Shown here: one piece after another, positions 20,095 to 30,931 of the stretch
Layout: the number at the start of each line of letters is the position of its first letter
Numbering within the stretch: position 1 is the stretch's first letter
NCBI GenBank assembly: GCA_001800355.1
Contig: MGVF01000098.1
Location: forward strand, 1 to 35,662
Source: Elusimicrobia bacterium RIFOXYA2_FULL_50_26
GTDB lineage: Bacteria > Elusimicrobiota > Endomicrobiia > Endomicrobiales > XYA2-FULL-47-53
Length of the DNA: 35,662 bases
Reading direction: 5' to 3'
Made by a program: the position numbers and the translations under genes
Notes under the pieces: generated by a model
What the model saw: only the letters and a program-made list of their open reading frames with translations
The model's database searches: none
What the model was told of the DNA's origin: nothing

Positions 20095-22168
20095 ACTATA
20101 CTTTTTATTCGGCATTCATAATCATCAGCCTGTCGGCAACTTTCCCGAGGTTTTCGAGAAAGCTTACAACGACGCGTACCTGCCGTTTCTCCAGGCAATG
20201 AACAGGCACCCCAAATGCAAATGGTCGCTGCATTGCAGCGGGGTACTGTGGGATTTTATCGTCGAGAAACATCCCGAGTATTGCGATATTGTAATGGAAA
20301 TGGCCGCGCGCGGGCAGGTGGAGCTTCTTACGGGCGGCTATTATGAACCTATAATTACAAGCATACCGGACGCGGACAAAAAAGGCCAGATAGAAAAACT
20401 TACATCCTTTCTTCGCAGCCGGTTCAACGTTGAGGCAAAGGGCATGTGGCTTGCCGAGCGTATATGGGAACCGCATATAGCAAAAATTCTTTCCGAATCC
20501 GGCGTAAAGTATACGATAGTGGACGACGCTCATTTCGCCGCCGCCGGCAGGGATGTTGAAAAATTGCGCGGCTATTACATAACCGAAGAACAGGGAACGG
20601 CACTTTCAATTTTTCCCATAAGCCAGCGGCTGCGCTACGCGATACCGTTTGAACCCGTTGAGAGAACTATCGAGTACATGGCCTCATGGGCGAAGGAAAC
20701 GCCGAATGCCGCCATGGTAATGGCTGACGACGGGGAAAAATTCGGCCTGTGGCCGGAAACTTTCAAGCACGTATACCAGGACGGATGGCTGGACAGGTTT
20801 CTTGACACTATTGAACGCAACGGTGAATGGATTGAAACCATGACTTTTTCGGAATACCGCGACAGGTTCCCCGCGCTGGGCAGGGTGTATATACCGGCAG
20901 CATCCTATTTTGAAATGTCTGAATGGTCGCTGCCGTCCGCCGCGCAGGAAGATTTTGAAGCGATCGTGAAGGAGTTCTCGGGGCGTCCGGACGTAAAGCG
21001 TTTCCTGAGGGGCGGGTTCTGGCGTAATTTTCTTACCAAGTACGCCGAATCCAATAACATGCATAAGAAGATGCTCTATGTCAGCGATAAACTCGCACGG
21101 GCGCTTAATAAAGCCACCCCGAAGGCAAAAAAGGCCGTCCAGCGCGCCGCCGCTGTCAAACTGCAAAAAGCGACTGATGCATTGTATGCGGGACAGTGCA
21201 ATTGCGCCTACTGGCACGGCGTATTCGGCGGCTTGTACCTGCCGCACCTCAGAACAGCCGTTTACCACGAGCTTATAAAAGCCGAATCCGCCCTTGGCGC
21301 CCACTCATCGGCATGGAACAGTTTTGACTTCGACAAGGATGGAAACGATGAATTTATTTATGAAAGCGATAAACAGAACCTCTACGTTTCGCCGTCCGGC
21401 GGCGGTTCTATTTTCGAATGGGACATTGTTCCGCTGAAATTGAACATCCTTAACGTTTTAACCCGGCGCCCGGAGGCTTATCACAAGCGCCTGCGCGAAT
21501 TTCTCTCTAATCCCGGCAACAACAATTCGGGAATTAAAACCATTCATGATATTGTAAAAGTAAAGGAAGACAACCTCGACAAGAGCCTTCATTTCGACTG
21601 GTACCGGCGCGCATCGCTGCTGGATCATTTCCTTCACCCGGACACCACGTTCGATAATTTCCGCACAAACCAGTACGGCGAGCAGGGTGATTTCATACTC
21701 GGCTCATACGTGGCGGAGACAGGAAACGAGGGGCTTACCCTGCGGCGGCAGGGATCTATATGGAACGGCAATGCGGCAACTCGCATAGAAGTAAGCAAAA
21801 CCATAATGCCTTACGACGGCGGAATAAAAGTGCGCTACTCGATAAAAAATCCCGGGGAACACCCGGCAACTTTTCTGTTCGCGCCGGAATTTAATTTTGC
21901 GTTTTCCTGTCCGGCCGGCGATGACAACGGCGCCTTTTCCGCAGTAACGGAATGGGTTCGCAAGGATAACCATGCCGGCCTTGAGCTGAGGATGAAATTT
22001 CATTCCCCGGCTGATTTGTGGGTGCATCCGCTTGAAACCGTGTCGCTTTCGGAAGGCGGGTTTGAAAAAACCTGCCAGGGAACGGTTCTCCTTGCGCTTT
22101 ACCGTCTCACCCTTGCCGCCGGCGCTTCGGAGACAATTGCTATTGACGCGGCAACAAAAATTTTATGA
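20087..22168 (+). CDS. Glycoside hydrolase family 57, 4-alpha-glucanotransferase/alpha-amylase type
   Basis: FGIHNHQPVGNF, GMWLAERIWEPHI (nucleophile Glu region), MVMADDGEKFGLWPETF (acid/base Asp region); long C-terminal beta region. ATG 20087 overlaps the EIIB stop. Confidence 0.9.
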   Translation: MNKLYFLFGIHNHQPVGNFPEVFEKAYNDAYLPFLQAMNRHPKCKWSLHCSGVLWDFIVEKHPEYCDIVMEMAARGQVELLTGGYYEPIITSIPDADKKGQIEKLTSFLRSRFNVEAKGMWLAERIWEPHIAKILSESGVKYTIVDDAHFAAAGRDVEKLRGYYITEEQGTALSIFPISQRLRYAIPFEPVERTIEYMASWAKETPNAAMVMADDGEKFGLWPETFKHVYQDGWLDRFLDTIERNGEWIETMTFSEYRDRFPALGRVYIPAASYFEMSEWSLPSAAQEDFEAIVKEFSGRPDVKRFLRGGFWRNFLTKYAESNNMHKKMLYVSDKLARALNKATPKAKKAVQRAAAVKLQKATDALYAGQCNCAYWHGVFGGLYLPHLRTAVYHELIKAESALGAHSSAWNSFDFDKDGNDEFIYESDKQNLYVSPSGGGSIFEWDIVPLKLNILNVLTRRPEAYHKRLREFLSNPGNNNSGIKTIHDIVKVKEDNLDKSLHFDWYRRASLLDHFLHPDTTFDNFRTNQYGEQGDFILGSYVAETGNEGLTLRRQGSIWNGNAATRIEVSKTIMPYDGGIKVRYSIKNPGEHPATFLFAPEFNFAFSCPAGDDNGAFSAVTEWVRKDNHAGLELRMKFHSPADLWVHPLETVSLSEGGFEKTCQGTVLLALYRLTLAAGASETIAIDAATKIL

Positions 22169-22797
22169 CTGAAATCATTCTCCTCTCGCTGCTCGCGGCG
22201 GTGATAAGCCTTGATGTTACGGCCTTCGGGCAGTTCATGATTTCCCGCCCCATAGTATGCGGCCCTTTGTTCGGGTACATAATGGGAGACATAAAAGCGG
22301 GGCTATGGCTGGGCATGATAATCGAATTGTTCTGGAGCGGTGAAATACCAATGGGCGCCGCCATACCGGCAGACACTACGACTGTTACAATACTCGCGAT
22401 TGCATGGAGCCTGTTTTCGCTGCCAGGGCAGAAAAGCGCGCTGGTTTTATCCACCGCGCTTGCCATACCTGCCGGCATACTGTTCAGGCAGGGGGACATA
22501 CTGTTACGTTCATACAACGTCCGGCTTGTTCATTGGGTTGAAAAAGGCGTAAAAGAGGGCAATGAGAGCCGTATTGCAGCCGGCGTTTATATCGGGCTGG
22601 CCTTGTTTTTTTTAAAGGCGCTCGTGTTTTTCATTTTTCTTATTATGGCTGGCCAGTGGGCGCTGCCGCAGGCGCACGCACTGTTGCCGGCATCATTTAT
22701 TTCAGGCCTTGAATTGTGCTGGAAACTGCTGCCTATAGCGGGTTGCGGCATGATTTTCCTGAATCTGAGGAAATCCAAATTCCCATGCTTCAAATGA
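22165..22797 (+). CDS. PTS mannose-type EIIC
   Basis: SLDVTAFGQFMISRPIVCGPLFGYIMGDIKAGLWLGMIIELFWSGEIPMGAAIPAD. Confidence 0.9.
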   Translation: MTEIILLSLLAAVISLDVTAFGQFMISRPIVCGPLFGYIMGDIKAGLWLGMIIELFWSGEIPMGAAIPADTTTVTILAIAWSLFSLPGQKSALVLSTALAIPAGILFRQGDILLRSYNVRLVHWVEKGVKEGNESRIAAGVYIGLALFFLKALVFFIFLIMAGQWALPQAHALLPASFISGLELCWKLLPIAGCGMIFLNLRKSKFPCFK

Positions 22798-23558
22798 AAC
22801 GGATATTATTCCAGTCAACTTTCTGGCGTTCATTTTTTATCCAGTCAACCTGGAACTTTGAACGCATGCAAAACGTCGGGTTTGTTTTTTCGCTGCTTCC
22901 GTTCTTTCGCAAGCTCTATCCGTACAAAAACGAACGCCGCCACGCGCTGCTGCGCCACATGGGCTTTTTTAATACGCATCCCTACATGGTAAGCATAATC
23001 CTGGGCATTGTCGCATCAATGGAAAATGATATCGTTGAAAAAAAATCAAGCGACTATACCGAAATGGACACCCTTAAAACCAACATGGCAGGCCCGCTTG
23101 CCGCGATAGGCGACACGTTTTTCTGGGCTACATGGCGGCCGTTTACGGCATTGCTGGCCGCAAGCCTGATTTTTTTCTTCTATCATTCCGAAACGTTTCG
23201 CGGCACGTGGCTTGCGCCGCTGTTTTTCCTGGTTTCGTTTAACCTGGTGCATCTTTCGTTCCGCTACTGGAGCCTGAGGCTAAGCTATCACCTGCGCGCA
23301 CGGATGATTCGCATAATAGCGGGGCTTGAGTTCCAGAAAGCGATAGATATAGTGCAGTTCGCCGGGCTTATAGTGCTTGCCGTCATAGTATTGTTTTACA
23401 CGTTGGGGTTCGGCCACTCATTATACGAACGCGCGTTATTCGTAGTATTTTTTTTAGCGACTGTTTTACTGGGATGCCTCAGGATACCGGCGTCCGTAAT
23501 GTTTTACATAATTATTCTTTCGGGCATGGCAATCACCTGGCTGCACGGAAAGATCTAA
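22794..23558 (+). CDS. PTS mannose-type EIID
   Basis: FFIQSTWNFERMQNVGFVFSLLPFFRKLY, LLRHMGFFNTHPYMVSIILGIVASMEND. ATGA overlap with EIIC supports start 22794. Confidence 0.92.
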   Translation: MKRILFQSTFWRSFFIQSTWNFERMQNVGFVFSLLPFFRKLYPYKNERRHALLRHMGFFNTHPYMVSIILGIVASMENDIVEKKSSDYTEMDTLKTNMAGPLAAIGDTFFWATWRPFTALLAASLIFFFYHSETFRGTWLAPLFFLVSFNLVHLSFRYWSLRLSYHLRARMIRIIAGLEFQKAIDIVQFAGLIVLAVIVLFYTLGFGHSLYERALFVVFFLATVLLGCLRIPASVMFYIIILSGMAITWLHGKI

Positions 23559-23573
23559 CGAGGAAAGACTACA

Positions 23574-23840
23574 ATGCAAGAGAGAACTGCTCTGGTAAGG
23601 AACAAACTCGGGTTACATGCGCGGCCCGCGGCGCTTATGGTGCAGGCCGCGGCACGCTTTAAATCCCGCATAAAAATACTCAAAGACGACCAGGAAGTTG
23701 ACGGGAAAAGCATTATGGGGCTGATGACGCTTGCCGCGGCGCATGGCGCGAATGTCCGCATAATGGCGGAAGGTGACGACGAGATTGATGCCGCGAATGC
23801 CATAGTCGCCCTGTTCGAAACAGGATTTGGAGAAGAGTAA
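23574..23840 (+). CDS. HPr phosphocarrier protein
   Basis: NKLGLHARPAALMVQAA (His15 site) and DGKSIMGLMTLAA (Ser46 site). Confidence 0.95.
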   Translation: MQERTALVRNKLGLHARPAALMVQAAARFKSRIKILKDDQEVDGKSIMGLMTLAAAHGANVRIMAEGDDEIDAANAIVALFETGFGEE

Positions 23841-23869
23841 TGTCTTTATTGATGAAGGGGGATTTATAA

Positions 23870-25621
23870 ATGCCTGACAGAAAAACGCTTATATTGCAGG
23901 GTATTGCGGCTTCGCCCGGTATTGTAATCGGCAAGGCGTTCCTGATGGAAGACGAGGAGCTATGCCTCGTTCAAAAAGAAATATCGAAGGAAGACGCCAA
24001 AAAAGAGGTAATACGGTTCCGTGAAGCTATTTCAAAAACCCGCGCGGAGATGATTGCAACGCAGGAAAAAATATATAAAACTCTCGGCAAGGAATATGCC
24101 CGCCTTTCGGACGCATACCTGCTGATTCTTGAAGATCCGTTAATAACAAGGGACGTGATAAAGAAAATCGCGGAAGGCGTCAACGCCGAATACGCGCTGT
24201 TCCGTATCCTTGAAAAAGTTATCCATTCCTTCGAGATGATAGACGACGAGTATTTCCGCGAGCGCAAGCACGATATACAGGATGTCGGAAAAAAGATCCT
24301 GCGTCACCTCCTGGGCAAAGAACGCCGCGTACTGGCGGACATTACCTCGGAATCGGTAATAGTTGCGCACAACCTTACGCCGGCAGACACGATATCCATG
24401 CGTGAAAACCTGGTCAAAGGTTTTACCACGGATATAGGCGGGCGCACGTCCCACACCGCTATCGTGGCACAGGGTCTGGAGATACCGGCCGTAGTGGGGT
24501 TGCGCAACATAACAGGCCAGGCAAGGGAAGGCGACGTAATAATCGTTGACGGTAACCAGGGGATAGTAATAGTAAATCCCACAGCCGAAATGCTTGAAAA
24601 TTACCGGCGCGAGCAGGAGATCCAGCTGGCGCAGATACGCGAGCTTGAAAAGTTGCGCGATCTGCCCGCGCAGACAACGGACAGCCATCGCGTTACGATA
24701 GCCGCCAACATTGATAACCCCGAGGAAGTCAAATCCGTGCTCAGCCACGGGGCGGAAGGCATAGGCCTTTACCGCACGGAATTTTTGTATTTTAACCGCT
24801 CGACACTTCCGACGGAAGACGAGCATTACGAGAACTACCGTCGCGTAGCACAGAAGATGCTGCCCTACAGCGTCATAATCCGCACCATAGACCTGGGCGG
24901 GGACAAGTTATCCCACCTGGGACTCGAGGGAATAACTGTTGAGAATAACCCGTTTCTGGGTTTACGCGCCATAAGGCTTTGCCTGAAATATCCCTCTATA
25001 TTTAAAACGCAGCTCCGCGGCATTCTGCGCGCCTCGGCCGAGGGAAGAATACGCCTTATGTACCCGATGATATCCGGCATATACGAATTGCGCGCCGCCA
25101 ACAAAATACTGGAAGAGACAAAGGATGAATTGCGGCGCGAGGGCAAAAAGTTCGATGAAAACATAGAGGTTGGCGCCATGATCGAGGTGCCGTCCGCGGC
25201 GTTGACGGCGGATCTCATAGCCAGGGAAGCCGATTTCCTTTCAATAGGCACAAACGATCTTATCCAGTACACGCTTGCCGTTGACCGCGTGAACGAAAAT
25301 GTCGCGTCCCTGTACGAGCCTCTGCATCTTGCGATTTTGCGGCTTCTAAAAACCGTAGTTGATGCCAGCCACAATGCCGGCAAATGGGTGGGAATGTGCG
25401 GTGAAATGGCCGCGGACACCAACTTTACAATGGTTCTCGTCGGGATAGGTTTAAATGAATTCAGCGTTTCTCCGGCGCAGGTGCCTAAGATAAAGAAAAT
25501 TATACGAAACATCTCGCTTTTGGAAGCGAAAGCGCTTGTTACTGAAATACTAAACTCCACGGAACGCGAGGTTATCATCCAGAAAATCAAGCGCCGCGAG
25601 TTCAAAGGAACTAATATATAA
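23870..25621 (+). CDS. ptsI: PTS Enzyme I (phosphoenolpyruvate-protein phosphotransferase)
   Basis: [57 protein letters not shown]; no N-terminal GAF-like extension (583 aa). Confidence 0.97.
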   Translation: MPDRKTLILQGIAASPGIVIGKAFLMEDEELCLVQKEISKEDAKKEVIRFREAISKTRAEMIATQEKIYKTLGKEYARLSDAYLLILEDPLITRDVIKKIAEGVNAEYALFRILEKVIHSFEMIDDEYFRERKHDIQDVGKKILRHLLGKERRVLADITSESVIVAHNLTPADTISMRENLVKGFTTDIGGRTSHTAIVAQGLEIPAVVGLRNITGQAREGDVIIVDGNQGIVIVNPTAEMLENYRREQEIQLAQIRELEKLRDLPAQTTDSHRVTIAANIDNPEEVKSVLSHGAEGIGLYRTEFLYFNRSTLPTEDEHYENYRRVAQKMLPYSVIIRTIDLGGDKLSHLGLEGITVENNPFLGLRAIRLCLKYPSIFKTQLRGILRASAEGRIRLMYPMISGIYELRAANKILEETKDELRREGKKFDENIEVGAMIEVPSAALTADLIAREADFLSIGTNDLIQYTLAVDRVNENVASLYEPLHLAILRLLKTVVDASHNAGKWVGMCGEMAADTNFTMVLVGIGLNEFSVSPAQVPKIKKIIRNISLLEAKALVTEILNSTEREVIIQKIKRREFKGTNI

Positions 25622-25623
25622 CA

Positions 25624-27408
25624 ATGGAAATACGCAATTTTTGTATCATTGCCCACATAGACCACGGTAAAAGCACCCTGGCCGACCGCCTGCTTGAATA
25701 CACCGGCACAATATCGCGGCGCGAGATGAAAGACCAGATTCTTGACGGCATGGATCTGGAGCGCGAACGCGGCATCACCATCAAGGCCAAAGCCATCCGC
25801 ATGAATTACCGCGACGAGAACGGCACGGATTACATATTAAATCTTATTGACACGCCCGGCCACGTAGACTTCACTTACGAGGTTTCCCGCGCGCTGGCGG
25901 CCTGCGAGGGCGCGTTGCTGATAGTTGACGCATCCCAGGGAGTTGAAGCCCAGACGCTGGCCAACACGTTTCTGGCGCGCCAGGCCAAACTGAAAATAAT
26001 ACCAGTCATAAACAAAATCGACCTGCCTACAGCCAACATAGAGGAAACCTACGAACAGATTCATGAAGGGCTCGAGATTTACGATGAACCGATCCTTGTA
26101 AGCGCCAAGGCAGGCAAAGGCATACCGGACGTCATAAAAGCCATTATCGAACATGTGCCGCCGCCTTCACAGAAGAAGGATGAGCCTCTTGCAGCGCTGG
26201 TATTCGATTCGTTTTACGACCCATACAGGGGCGCGATAGTTCTCGTCCGGGTAATTGACGGCGTGGTCCGCCCCAAAATGAAGCTGAAACTCGTATTCTC
26301 AGGCACCGTGTACGAGGCAATAGAGGTCGGCTACATGAAACTCAAAACCATGCCGTCGGACTATATTTCCGCCGGAGAAGTGGGTTATATCGTGGCCGGC
26401 ATAAAGGATATCCACGATATTAAAATCGGCGACACCATTACCGAGGCGGGACGCCCCACCACGAAACCCCATCCCGGTTACCGTGAGATAAAACCGTTCG
26501 TTTTCGCCGGACTTTATCCTGTCAATTCATCGGATTACGATGCGCTGAAAACCGCGCTTGAGAAACTGCACCTTTCCGATTCGTCGCTGTTCTATGGGCC
26601 GGAAACGTCCACGGCGCTGGGCTTCGGTTTCCGGTGCGGTTTCCTGGGATCGCTTCATCTTGAAATAGTCAAGGAACGGCTGGAGCGCGAATTCGGGCTT
26701 AACCTGCTTATTACCGCGCCCAACGTTATATACCATGTTACCACGGCAAAAGGGGTTTCCGTGATAGACAACCCGGCAAAGTTCCCGCCTTACGGCGATA
26801 TACTTGAGATAAATGAACCCTATGTCGCTGCCACGATAATCTGCCCGTCGGACTACCTCGGGCAAATACTTGAGCTGTGCCAGAAACGCCGCGGAACGCA
26901 GACGCACCTGCGCTATATAGACACAAAACGCGTCGTCATTAAATACGAGCTGCCGCTTGCCGAAATAATAGTAGGTTTTTATGATGCGCTCAAATCTGTT
27001 TCGAAGGGGTACGCCTCGTTCGATTACGAGCATATCGGCAGCCGCCCCGGCGATCTTGTCCGGCTTGAGATACTTGTAAACCAGGAAATGGTTGATGCGT
27101 TTTCCCTGATAGTTCACAGGGATAAGGCCTCGGCCGCAGCCCACATGCTTGCCGAGAAACTGCGCGGCATAATTCCCAGGCAGATGTTCGAAATACCGAT
27201 ACAGGCGCGCATCAACAACAAGATAATAGTGCGCGAAAACATTCACGCCCTGCGCAAAGACGTGCTTGCCAAATGCTACGGCGGCGACATAACGCGCAAA
27301 CGCAAGCTTCTGGAAAAACAGAAAGAGGGAAAAAAGAAAATGCGCCAGTTCGGAAAAGTCGAAATCCCTCCCGAGGCATTTATAGCCGTACTTAAAATAA
27401 GCGAATAA
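25624..27408 (+). CDS. lepA: Elongation factor 4 (LepA)
   Basis: [51 protein letters not shown]; LepA C-terminal domain to [15 protein letters not shown]. Confidence 0.98.
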   Translation: MEIRNFCIIAHIDHGKSTLADRLLEYTGTISRREMKDQILDGMDLERERGITIKAKAIRMNYRDENGTDYILNLIDTPGHVDFTYEVSRALAACEGALLIVDASQGVEAQTLANTFLARQAKLKIIPVINKIDLPTANIEETYEQIHEGLEIYDEPILVSAKAGKGIPDVIKAIIEHVPPPSQKKDEPLAALVFDSFYDPYRGAIVLVRVIDGVVRPKMKLKLVFSGTVYEAIEVGYMKLKTMPSDYISAGEVGYIVAGIKDIHDIKIGDTITEAGRPTTKPHPGYREIKPFVFAGLYPVNSSDYDALKTALEKLHLSDSSLFYGPETSTALGFGFRCGFLGSLHLEIVKERLEREFGLNLLITAPNVIYHVTTAKGVSVIDNPAKFPPYGDILEINEPYVAATIICPSDYLGQILELCQKRRGTQTHLRYIDTKRVVIKYELPLAEIIVGFYDALKSVSKGYASFDYEHIGSRPGDLVRLEILVNQEMVDAFSLIVHRDKASAAAHMLAEKLRGIIPRQMFEIPIQARINNKIIVRENIHALRKDVLAKCYGGDITRKRKLLEKQKEGKKKMRQFGKVEIPPEAFIAVLKISE

Positions 27409-27421
27409 AAGGATACTCTCA

Positions 27422-28195
27422 ATGGAATTCAAACTGCTGATCGCCGGCATCGCGCTGTTCTTTTTATCACTCCTCATGAAACGTTGGCGCCCCACCGACA
27501 CCTCGACGCGCGGGAAGAAAATTTACAACGAAATATACGAATGGGTGGAAACGGGCTGGTCTGCCGTGCTTCTGGCCGCATTCCTGATGTATTTCTTTAT
27601 CCAGGCCTTTAAAATACCGTCGGGAAGCATGCGCTCCACACTGCTTGAAGGCGACCACCTGTTCGTCAACAAATTCGTATACGGCTTTCATATGCCGCTT
27701 TCAGGCGGCGTGCGTAAATGGCCGCTGCGCAAAGTGCAGCGCGGCGACATAATAATTTTCCAATGCCCGCCCGAGGGGCTGTCTCTTACCGAACGCGAGA
27801 AAAAAATCAAAAAGGATTTTATTAAACGTTGCGCGGCGGTAGGGGGAGATATGGTGCAGATTAAGGACAAGCAATTGATAGTAAACGGCACGCCGGTAAA
27901 CGAACCCTATGCCCAGTTCGTGGACGAAAACGTTTATCCGCCGCTGCAATTTTTCTCATCTTCGGAACAGTACCAGCGCTCATGGGAAAGCGGCAAATTC
28001 GCAAACCTTTCCCCGGATATGATACGCGACAATTTCGGGCCGATAATAGTGCCGCCCGGCCATTATTTCGCGCTTGGAGACAACCGCGACCGTTCGTTTG
28101 ACTCGCGCTTCTGGGGCCCGGTGCCGGACAACCTTCTCAAAGGCCGCGCGCTGCTTTTGTATTGGCCACTTTCACGCTTTCGCATAATCCGCTAA
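27422..28195 (+). CDS. lepB: Signal peptidase I
   Basis: FKIPSGSMRSTLLEGDHLFVNKFVYG (catalytic Ser), KKDFIKRCAAVGGD (catalytic Lys region), FALGDNRDRSFDSRFWG. Confidence 0.95.
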   Translation: MEFKLLIAGIALFFLSLLMKRWRPTDTSTRGKKIYNEIYEWVETGWSAVLLAAFLMYFFIQAFKIPSGSMRSTLLEGDHLFVNKFVYGFHMPLSGGVRKWPLRKVQRGDIIIFQCPPEGLSLTEREKKIKKDFIKRCAAVGGDMVQIKDKQLIVNGTPVNEPYAQFVDENVYPPLQFFSSSEQYQRSWESGKFANLSPDMIRDNFGPIIVPPGHYFALGDNRDRSFDSRFWGPVPDNLLKGRALLLYWPLSRFRIIR

Positions 28196-28202
28196 CGTTA
28201 CG

Positions 28203-28472
28203 TGTCATTGCGAGGAGCCTTCGCGACGAAGCAATCTCGTCGTTTTGATATGAAACAACAAGATTGTTTCGCTTCCAGGTTGTGTCATAATTGCCTTTTG
28301 CTCCGTCCGTCATACCGGAAATGCCTTAATCCGGTATCCAGTCTCGACGGAAGATCTGGACTCCGGCTTTCGCCGGAGTGACGAAAACAGTGGCTTTTGA
28401 CTATAAAATGTAATTATGACACGGCCTGTACGCTCGCGATGACAGTAACTTTGGCATTTCTTGCATAACATC
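28203..28472. repeat. Nested repeat R9: family 2 palindrome interrupted by a second palindrome that contains a third
   Basis: Outer tgtcattgcgaggag...caacaagattgtttcgcttcc | insert | gctcgcgatgaca...taacatc; insert ends aggttgtgtcataatt (28277-) and aattatgacacggcct (-28427) are inverted repeats. Confidence 0.85.
28308..28383. repeat. Innermost CGTCAT-ACCGG...CCGGAGTGACG palindrome
   Basis: cgtcataccggaaatgccttaatccggtatccagtctcgacgg...ctggactccggctttcgccggagtgacg, resembling the common interspersed CGTCATTCCGG/CCGGAATGACG type. Confidence 0.75.
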
Positions 28473-28499
28473 GGTTGCTTAATATAACGGGAGGTTAAA

Positions 28500-28928
28500 A
28501 TGGCGTGTTCAACATGGATTATAGCGGCGGTAATATTGCTTGTTATAGAAATTCTGACGCCGGGTGTTTTCTTTTTCGCATGTTTATCCATCGGCTCACT
28601 CGGCGCGGCGGTTTCCTGTTACGGGCATCCTCCGTATTGGATTCCATGGCTTGTGTTCGTGTTTGTTTCCATGCTTTCCATATATTTCCTGCGGCCGATA
28701 GCGCGCAGGTTTTTTGTGGTTTCGCCGCGCAAGTCAAACGTTGATTCCCTTATCGGGCAGAAAGCCTGGGTGATAGAACCCATACGCCCGCCGCAGCCGG
28801 GAACGATAAAAATACAGGGAGACGTCTGGCGCGCATTTTCAGACGTTGAAATAAGTGAAAACTCGTATGTCGAAATAGTTGCAGTAAAAGGCACGCATCT
28901 CGAAGTAAAGAAATCTTCAACTAATTAA
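28500..28928 (+). CDS. NfeD family protein (short form)
   Basis: TM segments then DSLIGQKAWVIEPIRPPQPGTIKIQGDVWRAFSD (OB-fold NfeD C-domain). gggagg RBS upstream. Confidence 0.88.
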   Translation: MACSTWIIAAVILLVIEILTPGVFFFACLSIGSLGAAVSCYGHPPYWIPWLVFVFVSMLSIYFLRPIARRFFVVSPRKSNVDSLIGQKAWVIEPIRPPQPGTIKIQGDVWRAFSDVEISENSYVEIVAVKGTHLEVKKSSTN

Positions 28929-28940
28929 AGGAGGCTTACC

Positions 28941-29813
28941 ATGCCACCGGCATTATTACTTATTCTTGCAATTTTCGCAGTGATTTATGTTTTCAGGGCT
29001 GTTCGCATTGTTCAGCAGTATGAAAAGGCGTTAATCGAGACCCTGGGGCAGTACACCCGCACCGCGGACCCCGGACTTGTAATTATTTTTCCGCCGTTCC
29101 AGGCCATTCGCAAGATTGACATGCGCGAGCAGGTTATTGACGTGCCGCCGCAGGATGTTATAACCAACGACAATGTTCTTGTTACCGTAGATGCCATTAT
29201 ATATTTCCAGATTACGGATCCGACGAGGGTTGTATACAACGTCGCAAATTTTGCAATCGCGGCGCTGAAACTTGCACAGACCAACCTGCGTAACGTCATC
29301 GGCGACATGGAGCTTGACCAGACGCTGACCTCGCGCGAACAGATAAACGTGCAACTGCGCAAAGTAATGGACGAAGCCACCGACAAGTGGGGCGTAAGGG
29401 TTTCCCGCGTTGAGATACAGAAAATTGATCCGCCCCAGGATATTACCGATTCGATGTCCAAGCAGATGAAGGCCGAACGCGAAAAACGCGCCGCGATACT
29501 TGACGCCGAAGGGTTCAAACAGGCCGCGATACTGAAAGCCGAAGGCGCGAAACAGTCTGCAATTCTTGAGGCCGAGGGAAAATCGGAGGCGATTCGCCGC
29601 GTTGCCGACGCGGAAAAATACCAGATAGAAATTGTTTACAATGCAATTCATTCCGGTAAGCCTTCAAACGACCTTATCGCAATAAAATACCTTGAGACGC
29701 TGCAAAAAGTCGCCGACGGTAACGCGACAAAGATATTCCTGCCGCTTGAGACAAGCGGAGTCATGGGTTCCATTGCGGGCGTAGCCGAACTATTCAAGGA
29801 AAAAGCAAAATAA
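28941..29813 (+). CDS. SPFH/stomatin-like (slipin/QmcA type) membrane protein
   Basis: [74 protein letters not shown]; paired with NfeD. Confidence 0.95.
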   Translation: MPPALLLILAIFAVIYVFRAVRIVQQYEKALIETLGQYTRTADPGLVIIFPPFQAIRKIDMREQVIDVPPQDVITNDNVLVTVDAIIYFQITDPTRVVYNVANFAIAALKLAQTNLRNVIGDMELDQTLTSREQINVQLRKVMDEATDKWGVRVSRVEIQKIDPPQDITDSMSKQMKAEREKRAAILDAEGFKQAAILKAEGAKQSAILEAEGKSEAIRRVADAEKYQIEIVYNAIHSGKPSNDLIAIKYLETLQKVADGNATKIFLPLETSGVMGSIAGVAELFKEKAK

Positions 29814-29818
29814 ATTTA

Positions 29819-30931
29819 ATGTTACGCAAAAATGCAATAAGCCAGCGCGTTCCCGCCGGGTTATACATTCATATCCCGTTTTGCAGGCGCAAATGCGGCT
29901 ATTGTGATTTTTATTCCACGGACTTCAATCCCCGCCATGCCGCTTCTTTAATAAATGCGGTGATAAATGAAATGTCATTCCACGGCGGCGCGCGGGCAGG
30001 CACGGTTTATCTGGGCGGCGGTACGCCCAGCATCCTTCCCGCCCGCCTGCTAAACAAATTGTTTGCCGCGATGCGCTCAAGTTTTGACATAAGCGAATCA
30101 GCAGAGGTAACCGCCGAAGCAAACCCCGAATCGCTAACCGCAGCCGCATGCAAGTCATTCGCTGAAAACGGCGTTAACCGCCTGAGCATAGGAGTTCAAT
30201 CCTTTAACGACAGCGAACTGGCCATGCTGGGACGAATCCATACGTCACGCGATGCCGTCGCCGCATTCCTGCGCGCGCGCAAGGCGGGTTTCAAAAACGT
30301 AAGCATTGATCTCATCTACGGCCTCCCCGGGCAAAGCGAACGCGCATGGCTTGAAAATCTTAAACGCGCAATGGCTCTCGGCCCCGACCACCTGTCAATC
30401 TACCCTCTGACAATAGAACACGACACTCCTTTAAGCCGCGCCGGCACGGTTGTTTCGCAGGACAGCCAGGCCGCCCTTTATGAGATTGCGATGGACTATC
30501 TCCAAAGCTGCGGATTTGAGCAGTACGAGTTGTCCAACTGGGCAAAGCCGGGCTACGCCTGCCGGCATAACCTTGTGTACTGGAATAACGAATCGTATAT
30601 CGGCCTTGGCCCCGCTGCCGCCTCTTATCTAAACGGCCGCAGGTTCAAGAATATTGATTCCGTATCCGGCTACATTTCTGCGATTAAGAGCGGAAAAAAC
30701 GCGGTATCGGAAACCGATGAAATCAGCACGCGGGTTAAACTTGCTGAAGAGATGATACTGAAACTCCGGCTTAACGGTGGCGTTGCGCTTAGAACCGGCA
30801 TAACCGACATCTACGGCGACTCCATTAAAAAGCTTACATCCAGCCGCCTTATCGAAACAGCAGGTTCGCATATCCGTCTTACGCGCAAGGGGAAACTTCT
30901 TGCAAACCAGGTATTCATGGAGTTTGTATGA
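29819..30931 (+). CDS. hemW: HemW-like radical SAM protein (coproporphyrinogen III oxidase-like)
   Basis: GLYIHIPFCRRKCGYCDFYS, TVYLGGGTPSILPARLL, NRLSIGVQSFNDSEL. Confidence 0.92.
   Translation: MLRKNAISQRVPAGLYIHIPFCRRKCGYCDFYSTDFNPRHAASLINAVINEMSFHGGARAGTVYLGGGTPSILPARLLNKLFAAMRSSFDISESAEVTAEANPESLTAAACKSFAENGVNRLSIGVQSFNDSELAMLGRIHTSRDAVAAFLRARKAGFKNVSIDLIYGLPGQSERAWLENLKRAMALGPDHLSIYPLTIEHDTPLSRAGTVVSQDSQAALYEIAMDYLQSCGFEQYELSNWAKPGYACRHNLVYWNNESYIGLGPAAASYLNGRRFKNIDSVSGYISAIKSGKNAVSETDEISTRVKLAEEMILKLRLNGGVALRTGITDIYGDSIKKLTSSRLIETAGSHIRLTRKGKLLANQVFMEFV

Noticed and set aside
28310-28591. 93-aa minus-strand ORF
   Set aside because: Runs through nested repeat R9 into nfeD antisense; no supporting motif.
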